From contig OY282608.1 in the NCBI GenBank assembly GCA_958298945.1, positions 18,267,933 through 18,331,932 on the forward strand: DNA of 64,000 nucleotides. Direction: 5' to 3'. The notes below the pieces were generated by a model. That model did not search any database. It worked only from the letters and a program-made list of their open reading frames with translations, and had not been told where the DNA came from. The translations under genes were made by a program, and so were the position numbers. Shown piece after piece: positions 26,501-40,300 of the stretch (its first letter is position 1; each line of letters starts with the position of its first letter). The DNA comes from Atherix ibis. Lineage: Eukaryota; Arthropoda; Insecta; Diptera; Athericidae.

Positions 26501-27969
26501 CAAGCCAACAAACCAACAAACCAAAAAACCAACAAACCAACAAACCAACAAGCCAACAAGCCAAAAAACCAACAAACCAACAAGCCAACAAACCAACAAA
26601 CTAACAAACTAAGTAACCAACAAGCCAACAAACCAACAAACCAACAAGCCAACAAGCCAACAAACCAACAAACCAACAAAGCAACAAGCCAACAAGCCAA
26701 GAAACCAACAAACCAACAAGCCAACAAACCAACAAACCAACAAACCAACAAACCAACAAACCAACAAACCAACAAACCAACAAACCAACAAGCCAACAAG
26801 CCAACAAACCAACAAACCAACAAACCAAAAAACCAACAAACCAACGAACAAACAAACCAACAAACCAACAAACCAACAAACCAACAAGCCAACAAGCCAA
26901 CAAACCAACAAACCAACAAACCAACAAACCAATTTGCCAACAAACCAACAAACCAACAAGCCAACAAGCCAACAAACCAACAAACCAACAACCCAACAAA
27001 CCAACAAGCCAACAAAACAACAAACCAACAAACCAAGTAACCAAAAAGCCAACAAAATAACAAACCAACAAGCCAACAAGCCAACAAACTAACAAACCAA
27101 GAAAGCAACAAGCCAACAAGCCAACAAACCAACAAACCAACAAGCCAACAAGCCAACAAACCAACAAACCAACAAACCAACAAGCCAACAAACTAACAAA
27201 CAAATAAACCAACAAACCAACAAACCAACAAACCAACAAACCAACAAACCAAAAACCAACAAACCAACAAACCAACAAGCCAACAAGCCAACAAACAAAC
27301 AAACCAACAAGCCAACAAGCCAACAAGCCAACAAACCAACAAACCAACAAGCCAACAAACCAACAAGCCAACAAACCAACAAGCCAACAAACCAACAAAC
27401 AAATAAACCAACAAACCAAAACACCAACAAACCAACAAACCAACAAACCAACAAACCAGCAAACCAACAAACCAACAAACCAACAAGCCAACAAGCCAAC
27501 AAACCAACAAACCAACAAACCAACAAGACAACAAACCAACAAGCCAACAAACCAACAAACCAAGTAACCAAAAAGCCAACAAACTAACAAACCAACAAGC
27601 CAACAAGCCAACAAACCAACAAACCAACAAAGCAACAAGCCAACAAGCCAACAAACCAACAAACCAACAAGCCAACAAACCAACAAGCTAAATAGCCAAC
27701 AAACCAACAAACCAACAAGCCAACAAACCAACAAACCAATAAACCAACAAACCAACAAAGCAACAAACCAACAAACCAACAAGCCAACAAACCAACAAAC
27801 AAATAAACCAACAAACCAAAAAACCAACAAACCAACAAACCAACAAACCAACAAACCAACAAACCAACAAACCAACAAACCAACAAGCCAACAAGCCAAC
27901 AAACCAAAAACCCAACAAACCAGCAAGCCAACAAACCAACAAGCCAACAAACCAACAAACCAACAAACC
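23538..27969. repeat. Super-repeat of about 6 kb, copy C (shortened)
   Basis: Boxes 24,698, 25,274, 25,595, 25,995, 26,195, 26,411, 26,611, 27,035, 27,562 and 27,970 match copy B boxes 18,386, 18,970, 19,291, 19,731, 19,931, 20,147, 20,347, 20,836, 21,363 and 21,779. The offset steps through 6,312, 6,304, 6,264, 6,199 and 6,191. It keeps AATAGAACA near 25,376 and the AATTTG unit at 26,932. One box seen in A (14,008) and B (19,475) is absent here, part of a short deletion near 25,765. The box at 25,595 has lost its following CC (AAGTAAAC). Confidence 0.8.
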
Positions 27970-29735
27970 AAGTTACCAACAAGCCAACAAACCAACAAGC
28001 CAACAAACCAACAAACCAACAAGCCAACAAACCAACAAACCAACAAGCCAACAAACCAACAAGCCAACAAATCAACAAGCCAACAAACCAAAAAGCGAAC
28101 AAGCCAACAAACTAACAAACCAACAAACTAACAAACCAACAAACGAACTAACCAACAACCCAACAAGCCAACAAGCCAACAAACCAACAAACCAACAAGC
28201 CAACAAGCCAACAAACCAACAAACCAACAAACCAACAAGCCAACAAACCAACAAACCAACAAACCAACAAACCAACAAGCCAACAAACCAACAAACAAAT
28301 AAACCAACAAACTAAAAAACCAACAAACCAACAAGCCAACAAGCCAACAAGCCAACAAACCAACAAGCCAACAAACCAACAAGCCAACAAACCAACAAAC
28401 CAACAAACCACAAGCCAACAAACCAACAAACAAATAAACCAACAGACCAAAAAACCAACAAACGAACAAACCAACAAACCAACAAACCAAAAAGCCAACA
28501 AGCCAACAAACCAAAAACCAACAAACCAACAAGCCAACAAACCAACAAGCCAACAAGCCAACAAACCAACAAACCAACAAACCAAGTAACCAACAAACCA
28601 ACAAACCATCAAACAAACAAAGTAACAAACCAACAAGCCAACAAGCCAACAAAGCAACAAACCAAAAAACCAACAAACCAAAAAACCAACAAACCAACAA
28701 ATCATCAAACGAACAAAGAAACAAGCCAACAAACCAACAAACCAACAAGCCAACAAACCAACAAGCCAACAAGCCAACAAGCCAACAAACCAACAAACCA
28801 ACAAACCAACAAGCCAACAAACCAACATACCAACAAGCCAGCAAACCAACAAACCAACAAACCAACAAACCAACAAGCCAACAAGCCAACAAACCAACAA
28901 ACCAACAAGCCAACAAACCAACAAACCAACAAACCAACAAACCAACAAACCAACAAACCAACAAACCAACAAACCAACAAACCAACAAACTAACAAACCA
29001 ACAAACCAACAAACCAACAAACCAACAAACCAACAAACCAACAAACCAACAAGCCAACAAGCCAACAAACCAACAAACCAACAAGCCAACAAACCAACAA
29101 ACAAATAAATCAACAAACCAACAAACCAGCAAACCAACAAGCAAACAAGCCAACAAACCAACAAACCAACAAGCCAACAAGCCAACAAACCAACAAGCCA
29201 ACAAACCAACAAACCAACAAGCCAACAAGCCAACAAACCAACAAACCAACAAGCCAACAAACCAAGTAACCAACAAACCAACAAACCATCAAACGAACAA
29301 AGCAGCAAACTAACAAGCCTACAAGCCAACAAGCCAATAAACCAACAAACCAAGTAACCAAAAGGTCAACAAACTAACAAACCAACAAGCCAACAAACCA
29401 ACAAGCCGAAAAGCCAACAAACCAACAAACCAACAAAGCAGCAAACCAAAAAACCAACAAACCAAAAAACCAACATACCAACAAGCCATCAAACGAACAA
29501 AGCAACAAGCCAACACGCCAACAAACCAACAAACCAACAAGCCAACAAGCCAACAAGCCAACAAACCAACAAACCAACAAACTAACAAACCAACAAACCA
29601 ACAAACCAACAAACCAACAAACCAACAAACCAACAAGCCAACAAACCAACAAACCAACAAGCCAACAAGCCAACAAACTAACAAACCAACAAGCTAACAA
29701 ACCAACAATCCAACAAACCAACAAACCAACAAACC
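27970..29735. repeat. Least-duplicated stretch of the array, with ATC-containing boxes
   Basis: No long match to other parts of the window was found here, although all of it is octamer repeat. Boxes at 28,584 and 29,264 are followed by A-units and an AACCATCAAAC unit, a subtype seen elsewhere only at 35,901, 41,688 and 49,909. Other unusual units are AACCACAAGCC near 28,408, AACAAAGTAAC near 28,618, AACATACC near 28,826 and AAGCCGAAAAGCC near 29,404. The higher density of private variants suggests older or less homogenised sequence. No coding or structural feature is apparent. Confidence 0.65.
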
Positions 29736-29831
29736 AAGTAACCAAAAAGCCAACAAACTAACAAACCAACAAGCCAAAAAGCCAACAAACCAACAAACTA
29801 ACAAAGCAACAAGCCAACAAGCCAACAAACC

Positions 29832-30880
29832 AACAAACCAACAAACCAAAAAACCAAGTAACCAAAAAGCCAACAAACCAACAAACCAACAAGCCAACAA
29901 ATCAACAAACCAACAAAGTAGCAAGCCAACAAGCCAACAAACCAACAAACCAACAAACCAACAAAGCAACAAGCCAAAAAGCCAACAAACGAACAAACCA
30001 ACAAGCCAACAAACCAACAAACCAACAAACCAACAAACCAGCAAACCAACAAACAAACAAACCAACAAGCCAACAAGCCAACAAACCAACAAACCAACAA
30101 ACCAAAAAACCAAAAAACCAACAAACCAACAAACCAACAAACCAACAAGCCAACAAACCAACAAACCAACAAGCCAACAAGCCAACAAACCAACAAACCA
30201 ACAAACCAATAAACCAACAAACCAACAAACCAACAAGCCAAGAAACTAACAAACCAACAAGCCAACAAGCCAACAAACCAACAAACCAACAAACCAACAA
30301 AGCAACAAGCCAACAAGCCAACAAACCAACAAACTAACAAGCCAACAAACCAACAAACCAACAAACCAACAAACCAATAAACCAACAAACAAATAAACCA
30401 ACAAACCAACAAACCAACAAACCAACAAACCAACTAACCAAAAAACCAACAAACCAACAAACCAACAAGCCAACAAGCCAACAAGCCAACAAACCAACAA
30501 ACCAACAAGCCAAAAAACCAACAAACCAACAAACCAACAAGCCAACAAACCAACAAACAAATAAACCAATAAACCAAAAAACCAACAAACCAACAAGCCA
30601 ACAAACCAACAAACCAACAAACCAACAAACCAACAAGCCAACAAACCAACAAATTAACAAACCAACAAGCCAACAAACCAACAAGCCAACAAACCAACAA
30701 ACCAACAAACCAAGTAACCAAAAAGCCAACAAACTAACAAACCAACAAGCCAACAAGCCAACAAACCAACAAACCAACAAATCAACAAGCCAACAAGCCA
30801 ACAAACCAACAAACCGACAAGCCAACAAACCAACAAATCAACAAGCCAACAAACCAACAAGCCAACAAGCCAACAAACCA
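29832..30880. repeat. 1.05-kb dispersed duplication, right copy
   Basis: Counterpart of 21,915-22,972, with the same GTAGCAAGCC, AACTAACC, AATAAACC and AATTAACA landmarks (the last at 30,652). It is one octamer shorter overall. On its right it joins the second super-repeat family, which starts at a box followed by AACCAAACAGCC (30,992). Confidence 0.75.
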
Positions 30881-31586
30881 ACAAGCCAACAAGCCAACAA
30901 ACCAACAAGCCAACAAGCCAACAAACCAACAAACCAACAAACCAACAAGCCAACAAACCAATAAACCAAAAAACCAACAAACCAACAAACCAAGTAACCA
31001 AACAGCCAACAAACTAACAAACCAACAAGCCAAAAAACCAACAAACCAACAAGCCAACAAGCCAACAAACCAACAAACCAACAAGCCAACAAACCAACAA
31101 ACCAACAAACCAAAAAACCAACAAACCAACAAACCAACAAACCAACAAACCAACAAACCAACAAACGAACAAGCCAACAAGCCAACAAACCAACAAACCA
31201 ACAAACCAACAAGCCAACAAACCAACAAGCCAACAAACCAACAAACCAATAAACCAACAAACCAAGTAACCAAAAAGCGAACAAACTAACAAACCAACAA
31301 GCCAATAAGCCAACAAACCAACAAACCAACAAAGCAACAAGCCAACAAGCCAACAAACCAACAAACCAACAAGCCAACAAACCAACAAGCCAACAAGCCA
31401 ACAAACCAACAAACCAAAAACCAACAAGCCAACAAACCAACAAACCAACAAGCCAACAAACCAACAAACGAACAAACCAACAAACCATTAAGCCAACAAG
31501 CCAACGAACCAACAAACCAACAAGCCAACAAACCAACAAACCAACAAACCAACAAGCCAACAAACCAACAAGCCAACAAACCAACA

Positions 31587-31618
31587 AATCAAGTAACCAA
31601 AAAGCCAACAAACTAACA
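31587..31618 (+). repeat. Punctuation box, AATCAAGT subtype (example)
   Basis: AATCAAGT replaces AACCAAGT, with the rest of the box unchanged. Members are at 31,591, 32,878, 33,565, 37,852, 39,108, 45,250, 45,290, 48,861 and 48,901. Most are followed within 40 bp by the AAGTGAAC unit (31,626, 32,913, 37,887, 39,143, 45,325, 48,936). This marks the second super-repeat and the 3.6-kb family as related. Confidence 0.75.
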
Positions 31619-34600
31619 AACCAACAAGTGAACAAGCCAACAAACCAACAAACCAAAAAAGCAACAAGCCAACCAGCCAACAAACCAACAAACCAACAAG
31701 CCAACAAACCAACAAACCAACAAGCCAACAAGCCAACAAACCGACAAACCAACAAACCAACAAGCCAACAAACCAACAAACCAAAAAATCAACAAACCAA
31801 CAAACATACAAGCCAACAAGCCAACAAACCAACAAACCAACAAACTAAGTAACCAACAAGCCAACAAACCAACAAACCAACAAGCCAACAAGCCAACAAA
31901 CCAACAAGCCAACAAGCCAACAAACAAACAAGCCAACAAGCCAACAAACCAACAAACCGACAAGCCAACAAACCAACAAATCAACAAGCCAACAAGCCAA
32001 CAAACCAACAAGCCAACAAGCCAACAAACCAACAAGCCAACAAGCCAACAAACCAACAAGCCAATAAGCCAACAAACCAACAAACCAACAAGCCAACAAA
32101 CCAACAAACCAACAAACCAAGTAACCAAAAACCCAACAAACTAACAAACCAACAAGCCAACAAGCCAACAAACCAACAAACCAACAAATCAACAAGCCAA
32201 CAAGCCAACAAACCAACAAACCGACAAGCCAACAAACCAACAAATCAACAAGCCAACAAGCCAACAAACCAACAAGCCAACAAGCCAACAAACCAACAAG
32301 CCAACAAGCCAACAAACCAACAAGCCAACAAGCCAACAAACCAACAAACCAACAAGCCAACAAACCAACAAACCAACAAACCAAAAAACCAACAAACCAA
32401 CAAACCAACAAACCAACAAACCAACAAACGAACAAGCCAACACGCCAACAAACCAACAAACCAACAAACCAACAAGCCAACAAACCAACAAGCCAACAAA
32501 CCAACAAACCAACAAACCAACAAACCAAGTAACCAAAAAGCCAACAAACTAACAAACCAACAAGCCAATAAGCCAACAAACCAACAAACCAACAAAGCAA
32601 CAAGCCAACAAGCCAACAAACCAACAAACCAACAAGCCAACAAACCAACAAACCAACAAGCCAACAAGCCAACAAGCCAACAAACCAACAAACCAAAAAC
32701 CAACAAGCCAACAAACCAACAAACCAACAAGCCAACAAACCAACAAACCAACAAACCAACAAACCATTAAGCCAACAAGCCAACGAACCAACAAACCAAC
32801 AAGCCAACAAACCAACAAACCAACAAACCAACAAGCCAACAAACCAACAAGCCAACAAACCAACAAACCAACAAATCAAGTAACCAAAAAGCCAACAAAC
32901 TAACAAACCAACAAGTGAACAAGCCAACAAACCAACAAACCAAAAAAGCAACAAGCCAACCAGCCAACAAACCAACAAACCAACAAGCCAACAAACCAAC
33001 AAACCAACAAGCCAACAAGCCAACAAACCGACAAACCAACAAACCAACAAGCTAACAAACCAACAAACCAAAAAATCAACAAACCAACAAACATACAAGC
33101 CAACAAGCCAACAAACCAACAAACCAACAAACCAACAAACTAAGTAACCAACAAGCCAACAAACCAACAAACCAACAAGCCAACAAGCCAACACACCAAC
33201 TCACCAACAAACCAACAAACCAAGTAACCAAAAAGCCAACAAACTAACAAACCAACAAGCCAATAAGCCAACAAACCAACAAACCAACAAAGCAACAAGC
33301 CAACAAGCCAACAAACCAACAAACCAACAAGCCAACAAACCAACAAACCAACAAGCCAACAAGCCAACAAACCAACAAACCAAAAACCAACAAGCCAACA
33401 AACCAACAAACCAACAAGCCAAGAAACCAACAAACCAACAAACCAACAAACCATTAAGCCAACAAGCCAACAAACCAACAAACCAACAAGCCAACAAACC
33501 AACAAACCAACAAACCAACAAGCCAACAAACCAACAAGCCAACAAACCAACAAACCAACAAATCAAGTAACCAAAAAGCCAACAAACTAACAAACCAAAA
33601 AAGCAACAAGCTAACAAGCCAACAAACCAACAAACCAACAAGCCAACAAACCAACAAACTAACAAGCCAACAAGCCAACAAACCAACAAACCAACAAACC
33701 AACAAATCAACAAGCCAACAAACCAACAAACCAAAAAATCAACAAACCAACAAACATGCAAGCCAACAAGCCAACAAACCAACAAACCAACAAACCAACA
33801 AACTAAGTAACCAACAAGCCAACAAACCAACAAACCAACAAGCCAACAAGCCAACACACCAACAAACCAGCAAACCAACAAACCAACCAACCAACAAACC
33901 AAAAAACCAACAAACCAACAAACCAACAAACCAACAAACCAACAAACCAACAAACCAACAAGCCAACAAGCCAACAAGCCAACAAACCAACAAACCAACA
34001 AACCAACAAACCAACAAGCCAACAAACCAACAAGCCAATAAACCAACAAACCAAGTAACCAAAAAGCCAACAAGCCAACAAGCCAACAAACAAACAAACC
34101 AACAAACCAAAAAACCAACAAACCAACAAACCAACAAACCAACAAACCAACAAGCCAACAAGCCAACAAATCAACAAACTAACAAACCAACAAGCCAACA
34201 AACCAACAAACCAACAAGCCAATAAGCCAACAAACCAACAAACTCACAAACCAACAAACCAACAAGCCAACAAACCAACAAACCAACAAGCCAACAAACC
34301 AACAAACCAACAAACCAAGTAACCAAAAAGCCAACAAACTAACAAACCAACAAGCCAACAAGCCAACAAACTAACAAATCAACAAAGCAACAAGCCAACA
34401 AGCCAACAAAATAACAAACCAACAAGCCAACAAACCAACAAACCAACAAACCAACAAGCCAACAAACCAACAAATAAAATAAACCAACAAACCAACAAAC
34501 CAACAAACCAACAAACCAACAAACCAACAAACCAAAAAACCAAAAAACCAACAAACCAACAAACCAACAAGCCAACAAGCCAACAAACCAACAAACCAAC

Positions 34601-34960
34601 AAGCCAACTAGCCAACAAACCAACAAACCAACAAATCAACAAGCCAACAAACCAACAAACAAATAAACCAACAAACCAAAAAACCAACAAACCAACAAAC
34701 CAACAAACCAACAAACTCACAAACCAACAAACCAAGAAACCAACAAGCCAACCAGCCAACAAACCAACAAACCAACAAACCAACAAGCCAACAAACCAAC
34801 AAGCCAACAAACCAACAAACCAACAAACCAAGTAACCAAAAAGCCAACAAACTAACAAACCAACAAGCCAACAAGCCAACTAACCAACAAACCAACAAAG
34901 CAACAAGCCAACAAGCCAACAAACCAACAAACCAACAAGCCAACAAACCAACAAACCAAG

Positions 34961-34966
34961 AAGCTT
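34961..34966. repeat. Palindromic AAGCTT variant, one of two
   Basis: A GAAGCTTACAAGCC variant produces the six-base palindrome AAGCTT at 34,961 and again at 40,758. The distance of 5,797 bp equals the local offset of the second super-repeat, so the two are copies by descent. Palindromes of any kind are very rare in an A/C-only strand, so this is a useful physical-mapping landmark. Confidence 0.85.
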
Positions 34967-36300
34967 ACAAGCCAACAAACCAACAAACCAACAAGCCAAC
35001 AAACCAACAAACCAATAAACCAACAAACCAACAAACCAACAAACCAACAAACCAACAAGCCAACAAACCAACAAACAAATAAACCAACAAACCAAAAAAC
35101 CATCAAACCAACAAACCAACAAACCAACAAACCAACAAACCAACAAACCAAACAAACCAACAAACCAACAAGCCAACAAGCCAACAAACCAACAAACCAA
35201 CAAACCAACAAGCCAATAAACCAACAAGCCATCAAACCAACAAACGAACAAACCAAGTTACCAACAAGCCAACAAACCAACAAACCAACAAACCAACAAA
35301 CCAACAAACCAACAAACCAACAAGCCAACAAACCAACAAACCAACAAACCAACAAGCCAACAAACCAACAAGCCAACAAAACAACAAGCGAACAAACCAA
35401 CAAACCAACAAGCCAACAAGCCAACAAACTAACAAACCAACAAACTAACAAACCAACAAACGAACTAACCAACAAACCAACAAGCCAACAAGCCAACAAA
35501 CCAACAAACCAACAAGCCAACAAGCCAACAAACCAACAAACTAACAAACCCACAAGCCAACAAACCAACAAACCAACAAACCAACAAACCAACAAACCAA
35601 CAAGCCAACAAACCAACAAAAAATAAACCAACAAACCAAAAAACTAACAAACCAACAAGCCAACAGCCAACAAACCAACAAGCCAACAAACCAAGAAGCC
35701 AACAAACCAACAAACCAACAAACCAACAAGCCAATAAACCAACAAACAAATAAACCAACAAACCAAAAAACCAACAAACCAACATACCAACAAACCAACA
35801 AACCAACAAACCAACAAGCCAACAAGCCAACAAACCAACAAACCAACAAACCAACAAGCCAACAAACCAACAAGCCAACACACCAACAAACCAACAAACC
35901 AAGTAACCAACATACCAACAAACCATCAAACGAACAAAGCAACAAGCCAACAAGCCAACAAACCAACAAACCAACAAGCCAACAAACCAACAAACCAACA
36001 AGCCAACAAGCCAACAAACCAACAAACCAACAAACCAACAAACCAACAAACCAACAAACCAACAAACTAACAAGCCAACAAACCAACAAACCAACAAGCC
36101 AACAAGCCAACAAACCAGCAAACCAACAAGCTAACAAACCAACAATCCAACAAACCAACAAACCAACAAACCAAGTAACCAAAAAGCCAACAAACTAACA
36201 AACCAACAAGCCTACAAGCCAACAAACCAAAAAACCAACAAAGCAACAAGCCAACAAGCCAACAAAACAACAAACCAACAAACCAAGTAACCAAAAAGCC

Positions 36301-37379
36301 AACAAACCAACAAACCAACAAACCAACAAGCCAACAATCCAACAAACTAACAAATCAACAAAGCAACAAGCCAACAAGCCAACAAACCAACAAACCAACA
36401 AAGCAACAAGCCAACAAGCCAACAAACCAAAAAACCAACAAGCCAACAAACCAACAAACCAACAAAACAACAAACCAACAAACCAACAAACCAACAAACC
36501 AACAAGCCAACAAGCCAACAAACCAACAAACCAAGAAACCAAAAAACCAACAAACCAACAAACCATAAACCAACAAACCAACAAACCAACAAGCCAACAA
36601 GCCAACAAACCAACAAACTAACAAACCAACAAGCCAACAAACCAACAAACCAACAAGCCAACAAGCCAACAAACCAACAAACCAACAAACCAATAAACCA
36701 ACAAACCAACAAACCAACAAGCCAACAAACCAACAAACCAACAAGCCAACAAGCCAACAAGCCAACAAACCAACAAACCAACAAGCTAATAAACCAACAA
36801 GCCAACAAACCAACAAACCAACAAACCAAGTAACCAAAAAGCCAACAAACTAACAAACCAACAAGCCAACAAGCCAACAAACCAACAAACCAACAAAGCA
36901 ACAAGACAACAAGCTAACAAACCAACAAACTAACAAGCCAGCAAACCAACAAACCAACAAACCAACAAGCAAACAAACCAACAAACAAATAAACCAACAA
37001 ACCAACAAACCGACAAACCAACAAGCCAACAAGCCAACAAACCAACAAATTAACAAACCAACAAGCCAACAAACCAACAAGCCAACAAACCAACAAACCA
37101 ACAAACCAAGTAACCAAAAAGCCAACAAACTAACAAACCAACAAGCCAACAAACCAACAAACCAACAAACCAACAAATCAACAAGCCAACAAGCCAACAA
37201 ACCAACAAACCGACAAGCCAACAAACCAACAAACCAACAAGCCAACAAGCCAACAAACCAACAAGCCAACAAGCCAACAAACCAACAAGCCAACAAGCCA
37301 ACAAACCAACAAGCCAACAAGCCAACAAACCAACAAGCCAACAAACCAATAAACCAAAAAACCAACAAACCAACAAACC
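36301..37379. repeat. Octamer array between copies of the second super-repeat
   Basis: Boxes at 36,828 and 37,108 match 38,324 and 38,604 with offset 1,496 (187 octamers). Shared units include AAGACAACAAGC, AAGCCAGCAAACC and AATTAACA (near 37,050 and 38,545). An ACCATAAACC unit near 36,565 is one base short and shifts the register. Nothing other than repeat is seen. Confidence 0.7.
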
Positions 37380-40300
37380 AAGTTACCAAACAGCCAACAA
37401 ACTAACAAACCAACAAGTCAAAAAACCAACAAACCAACAAGCCAACAAGCCAACAAACCAACAAACCAACAAGCCAACAAACCAACAAACCAACAAACCA
37501 AAAAACCAACAAACCAACAAACCAACAAACCAACAAACCAACAAACCAACAAACGAACAAGCCAACAAGCCAACAAACCAACAAACCAACAAACCAACAA
37601 GCCAACAAACCAACAAGCCAACAAACCAACAAACCAACAAACCAACAAACCAAGTAACCAAAAAGCCAACAAACTAACAAACCAACAAGCCAATAAGCCA
37701 ACAAACCAACAAACCAACAAAGCAACAAACCAACAAGCCAACAAACAAACAAACCATTAAGCCAACAAGCCAACAAACCAACAAACCATCAAGCCAACAA
37801 ACCAACAAACCAACAAACCAACAAGCCAACAAACCAACAAACCAACAAATCAAGTAACCAAAAAGCCAACAAACTAACAAACCAACAAGTGAACAAGCCA
37901 ACAAACCAACAAACCAAAAAAGCAACAAGCCAACAAGCCAACAAACCAACAAACCAACAAGCCAACAAACCAACAAACCAACAAGCCAACAAGCCAACAA
38001 ACCAACAAACCAACAAACCAACAAGCCAACAAACCAACAAACCAAAAAAGCAACAAGCCAACAAGCCAACAAACCAACAAACCAACAAGCCAACAAGCCA
38101 ACAAACCAACAAACTAACAAACCAACAAGCCAACAAACCAACAAACCAACAAGCCAACAAGCCAACAAACCAACAAACCAACAAACCAATAAACCAACAA
38201 ACCAACAAACCAACAAGCCAACAAACCAACAAACTAACAAGCCAACAAGCCAACAAGCCAACAAACCAACACACCAACAAGCTAATAAACCAACAAGCCA
38301 ACAAACCAACAAACCAACAAACCAAGTAACCAAAAAGCCAACAAACTAACAAACCAACAAGCCAACAAGCCAACAAACCAACAAACCAACAAACCAACAA
38401 GACAACAAGCTAACAAACCAACAAACTAACAAGCCAGCAAACCAACAAACCAACAAACCAACAAGCAAACAAACCAACAAACAAATAAACCAACAAACCA
38501 ACAAACCAACAAACCAACAAGCCAACAAGCCAACAAACCAACAAATTAACAAACCAACAAGCCAACAAACCAACAAGCCAACAAACCAACAAACCAACAA
38601 ACCAAGTAACCAAAAAGCCAACAAATTAACAAACCAACAAGCCAACAAACCAACAAACCAACAAACCAACAAATCAACAAGCCAACAAGCCAACAAACCA
38701 ACAAACCGACAAGCCAACAAACCAACAAACCAAAAAGCCAACAAGCCAACAAACCAACAAACCAACAAACCAACAAACCAAGTAACCAAAAAGCCAACAA
38801 ACTAACAAACCAACAAGCCAATAAGCCAACAAACCAACAAACCAACAAAGCAACAAGCCAACAAGCCAACAAACCAACAAACCAACAAGCCAACAAACCA
38901 ACAAACCAACAAGCCAACAAGCCAACAAACCAACAAACCAACAAACCAACAAGCCAACAAACCAACAAACCAACAAGCCAACAAACCAACAAACCAACAA
39001 ACCAACAAACCATTAAGCCAACAAGCCAACAAATCAACAAACCATCAAGCCAACAAACCAACAAACCAACAAACCAACAAGCCAACAAACCAACAAACCA
39101 ACAAATCAAGTAACCAAAAAGCCAACAAACTAACAAACCAACAAGTGAACAAGCCAACAAACCAACAAACCAAAAAAGCAACAAGCCAACAAGCCAACAA
39201 ACCAACAAACCAACAAGCCAACAAACCAACAAACCAACAAGCCAACAAGCCAACAAACCAACAAACCAACAAACCAACAAGCCAACAAACCAACAAACCA
39301 AAAAATCAACAAACCAACAAACATACAAGCCAACAAGCCAACAAACCAACAAACCAACAAACCAACAAACTAAGTAACCAACAAGCCAACAAACCAACAA
39401 ACCAACAAGCCAACAAGCCAACACACCAACAAACCAACAAACCAACAAACCAACCAACCAACAAACCAAAAAACCAACAAACCAACAAACCAACAAACCA
39501 ACAAACCAACAAACCAACAAGCCAACAAGCCAACAAGACAACAAACCAACAAACCAACAAACCAACAAACCAACAAGCCAACAAACCAACAAGCCAATAA
39601 ACCAACAAACCAAGTAACCAAAAAGCCAACAAACTAACAAACCAACAAGCCAACAAGCCAACAAACCAACAAACCAACAAAGCAACAAGCCAACAAGCCA
39701 ACAAACCACCAACCAACAAGCCAACAAACTAACAAACCAACAAACCAACAAACCAACAAACCAACAAACCAACAAACCAACAAACCAACAAACCAACAAG
39801 CCAACAAGCCAACAAGCCAACAAACCAACAAACCAACAAACCAAAAAACCAACAAACCAACAAACCAACAAACCAACAAATCAACAAACCAACAAACCAA
39901 CAAGCCAACAAGCCAATAAATCAACAAACTAACAAACCAACAAGCCAACAAACCAACAAACCAACAAGCCAATAAGCCAACAAACCAACAAACCCACAAA
40001 CCAACAAACCAACAAGCCAACAAACCAACAACCCAACAAGCCAACAAGCCAACAAACCAACAAACCAACAAGCCAACAAACCAACAAGCCAACAAACCAA
40101 CAAACCAACAAACCAAGTAACCAAAAAGCCAACAAACTAACAAACCAACAAGCCAACAAGCCAACAAACTAACAAATCAACAAAGCAACAAGACAACAAG
40201 CCAACAAACCAACAAACCAACAAGCCAACAAACCAACAAACCAACAAACCACCAAGCCAACAAACCAACAAACAAATAAACCAACAAATCAACAAACCAA

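Larger units (their letters stand above)
30992..36300. repeat. Second super-repeat family, copy 1 (about 5.3 kb)
   Basis: Box series 30,992, 31,264, 31,591, 32,527, 32,878, 33,142, 34,053, 34,830, 35,255, 35,901, 36,173 and 36,285. It pairs with 37,380, 37,652, 37,852, 38,780, 39,108, 39,372, 39,612, 40,627, 41,034, 41,688, 41,943 and 42,055. Offsets fall from 6,388 to 5,770, so several whole-octamer gains and losses separate the copies. It contains its own inner duplication of about 1.29 kb (31,591-31,857 matching 32,878-33,152, with the AAGTGAAC unit at 31,626 and 32,913). Three 7-bp units (AACCAAA before ACC) near 31,419, 32,695 and 33,383 each shift the register by one. Confidence 0.75.
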
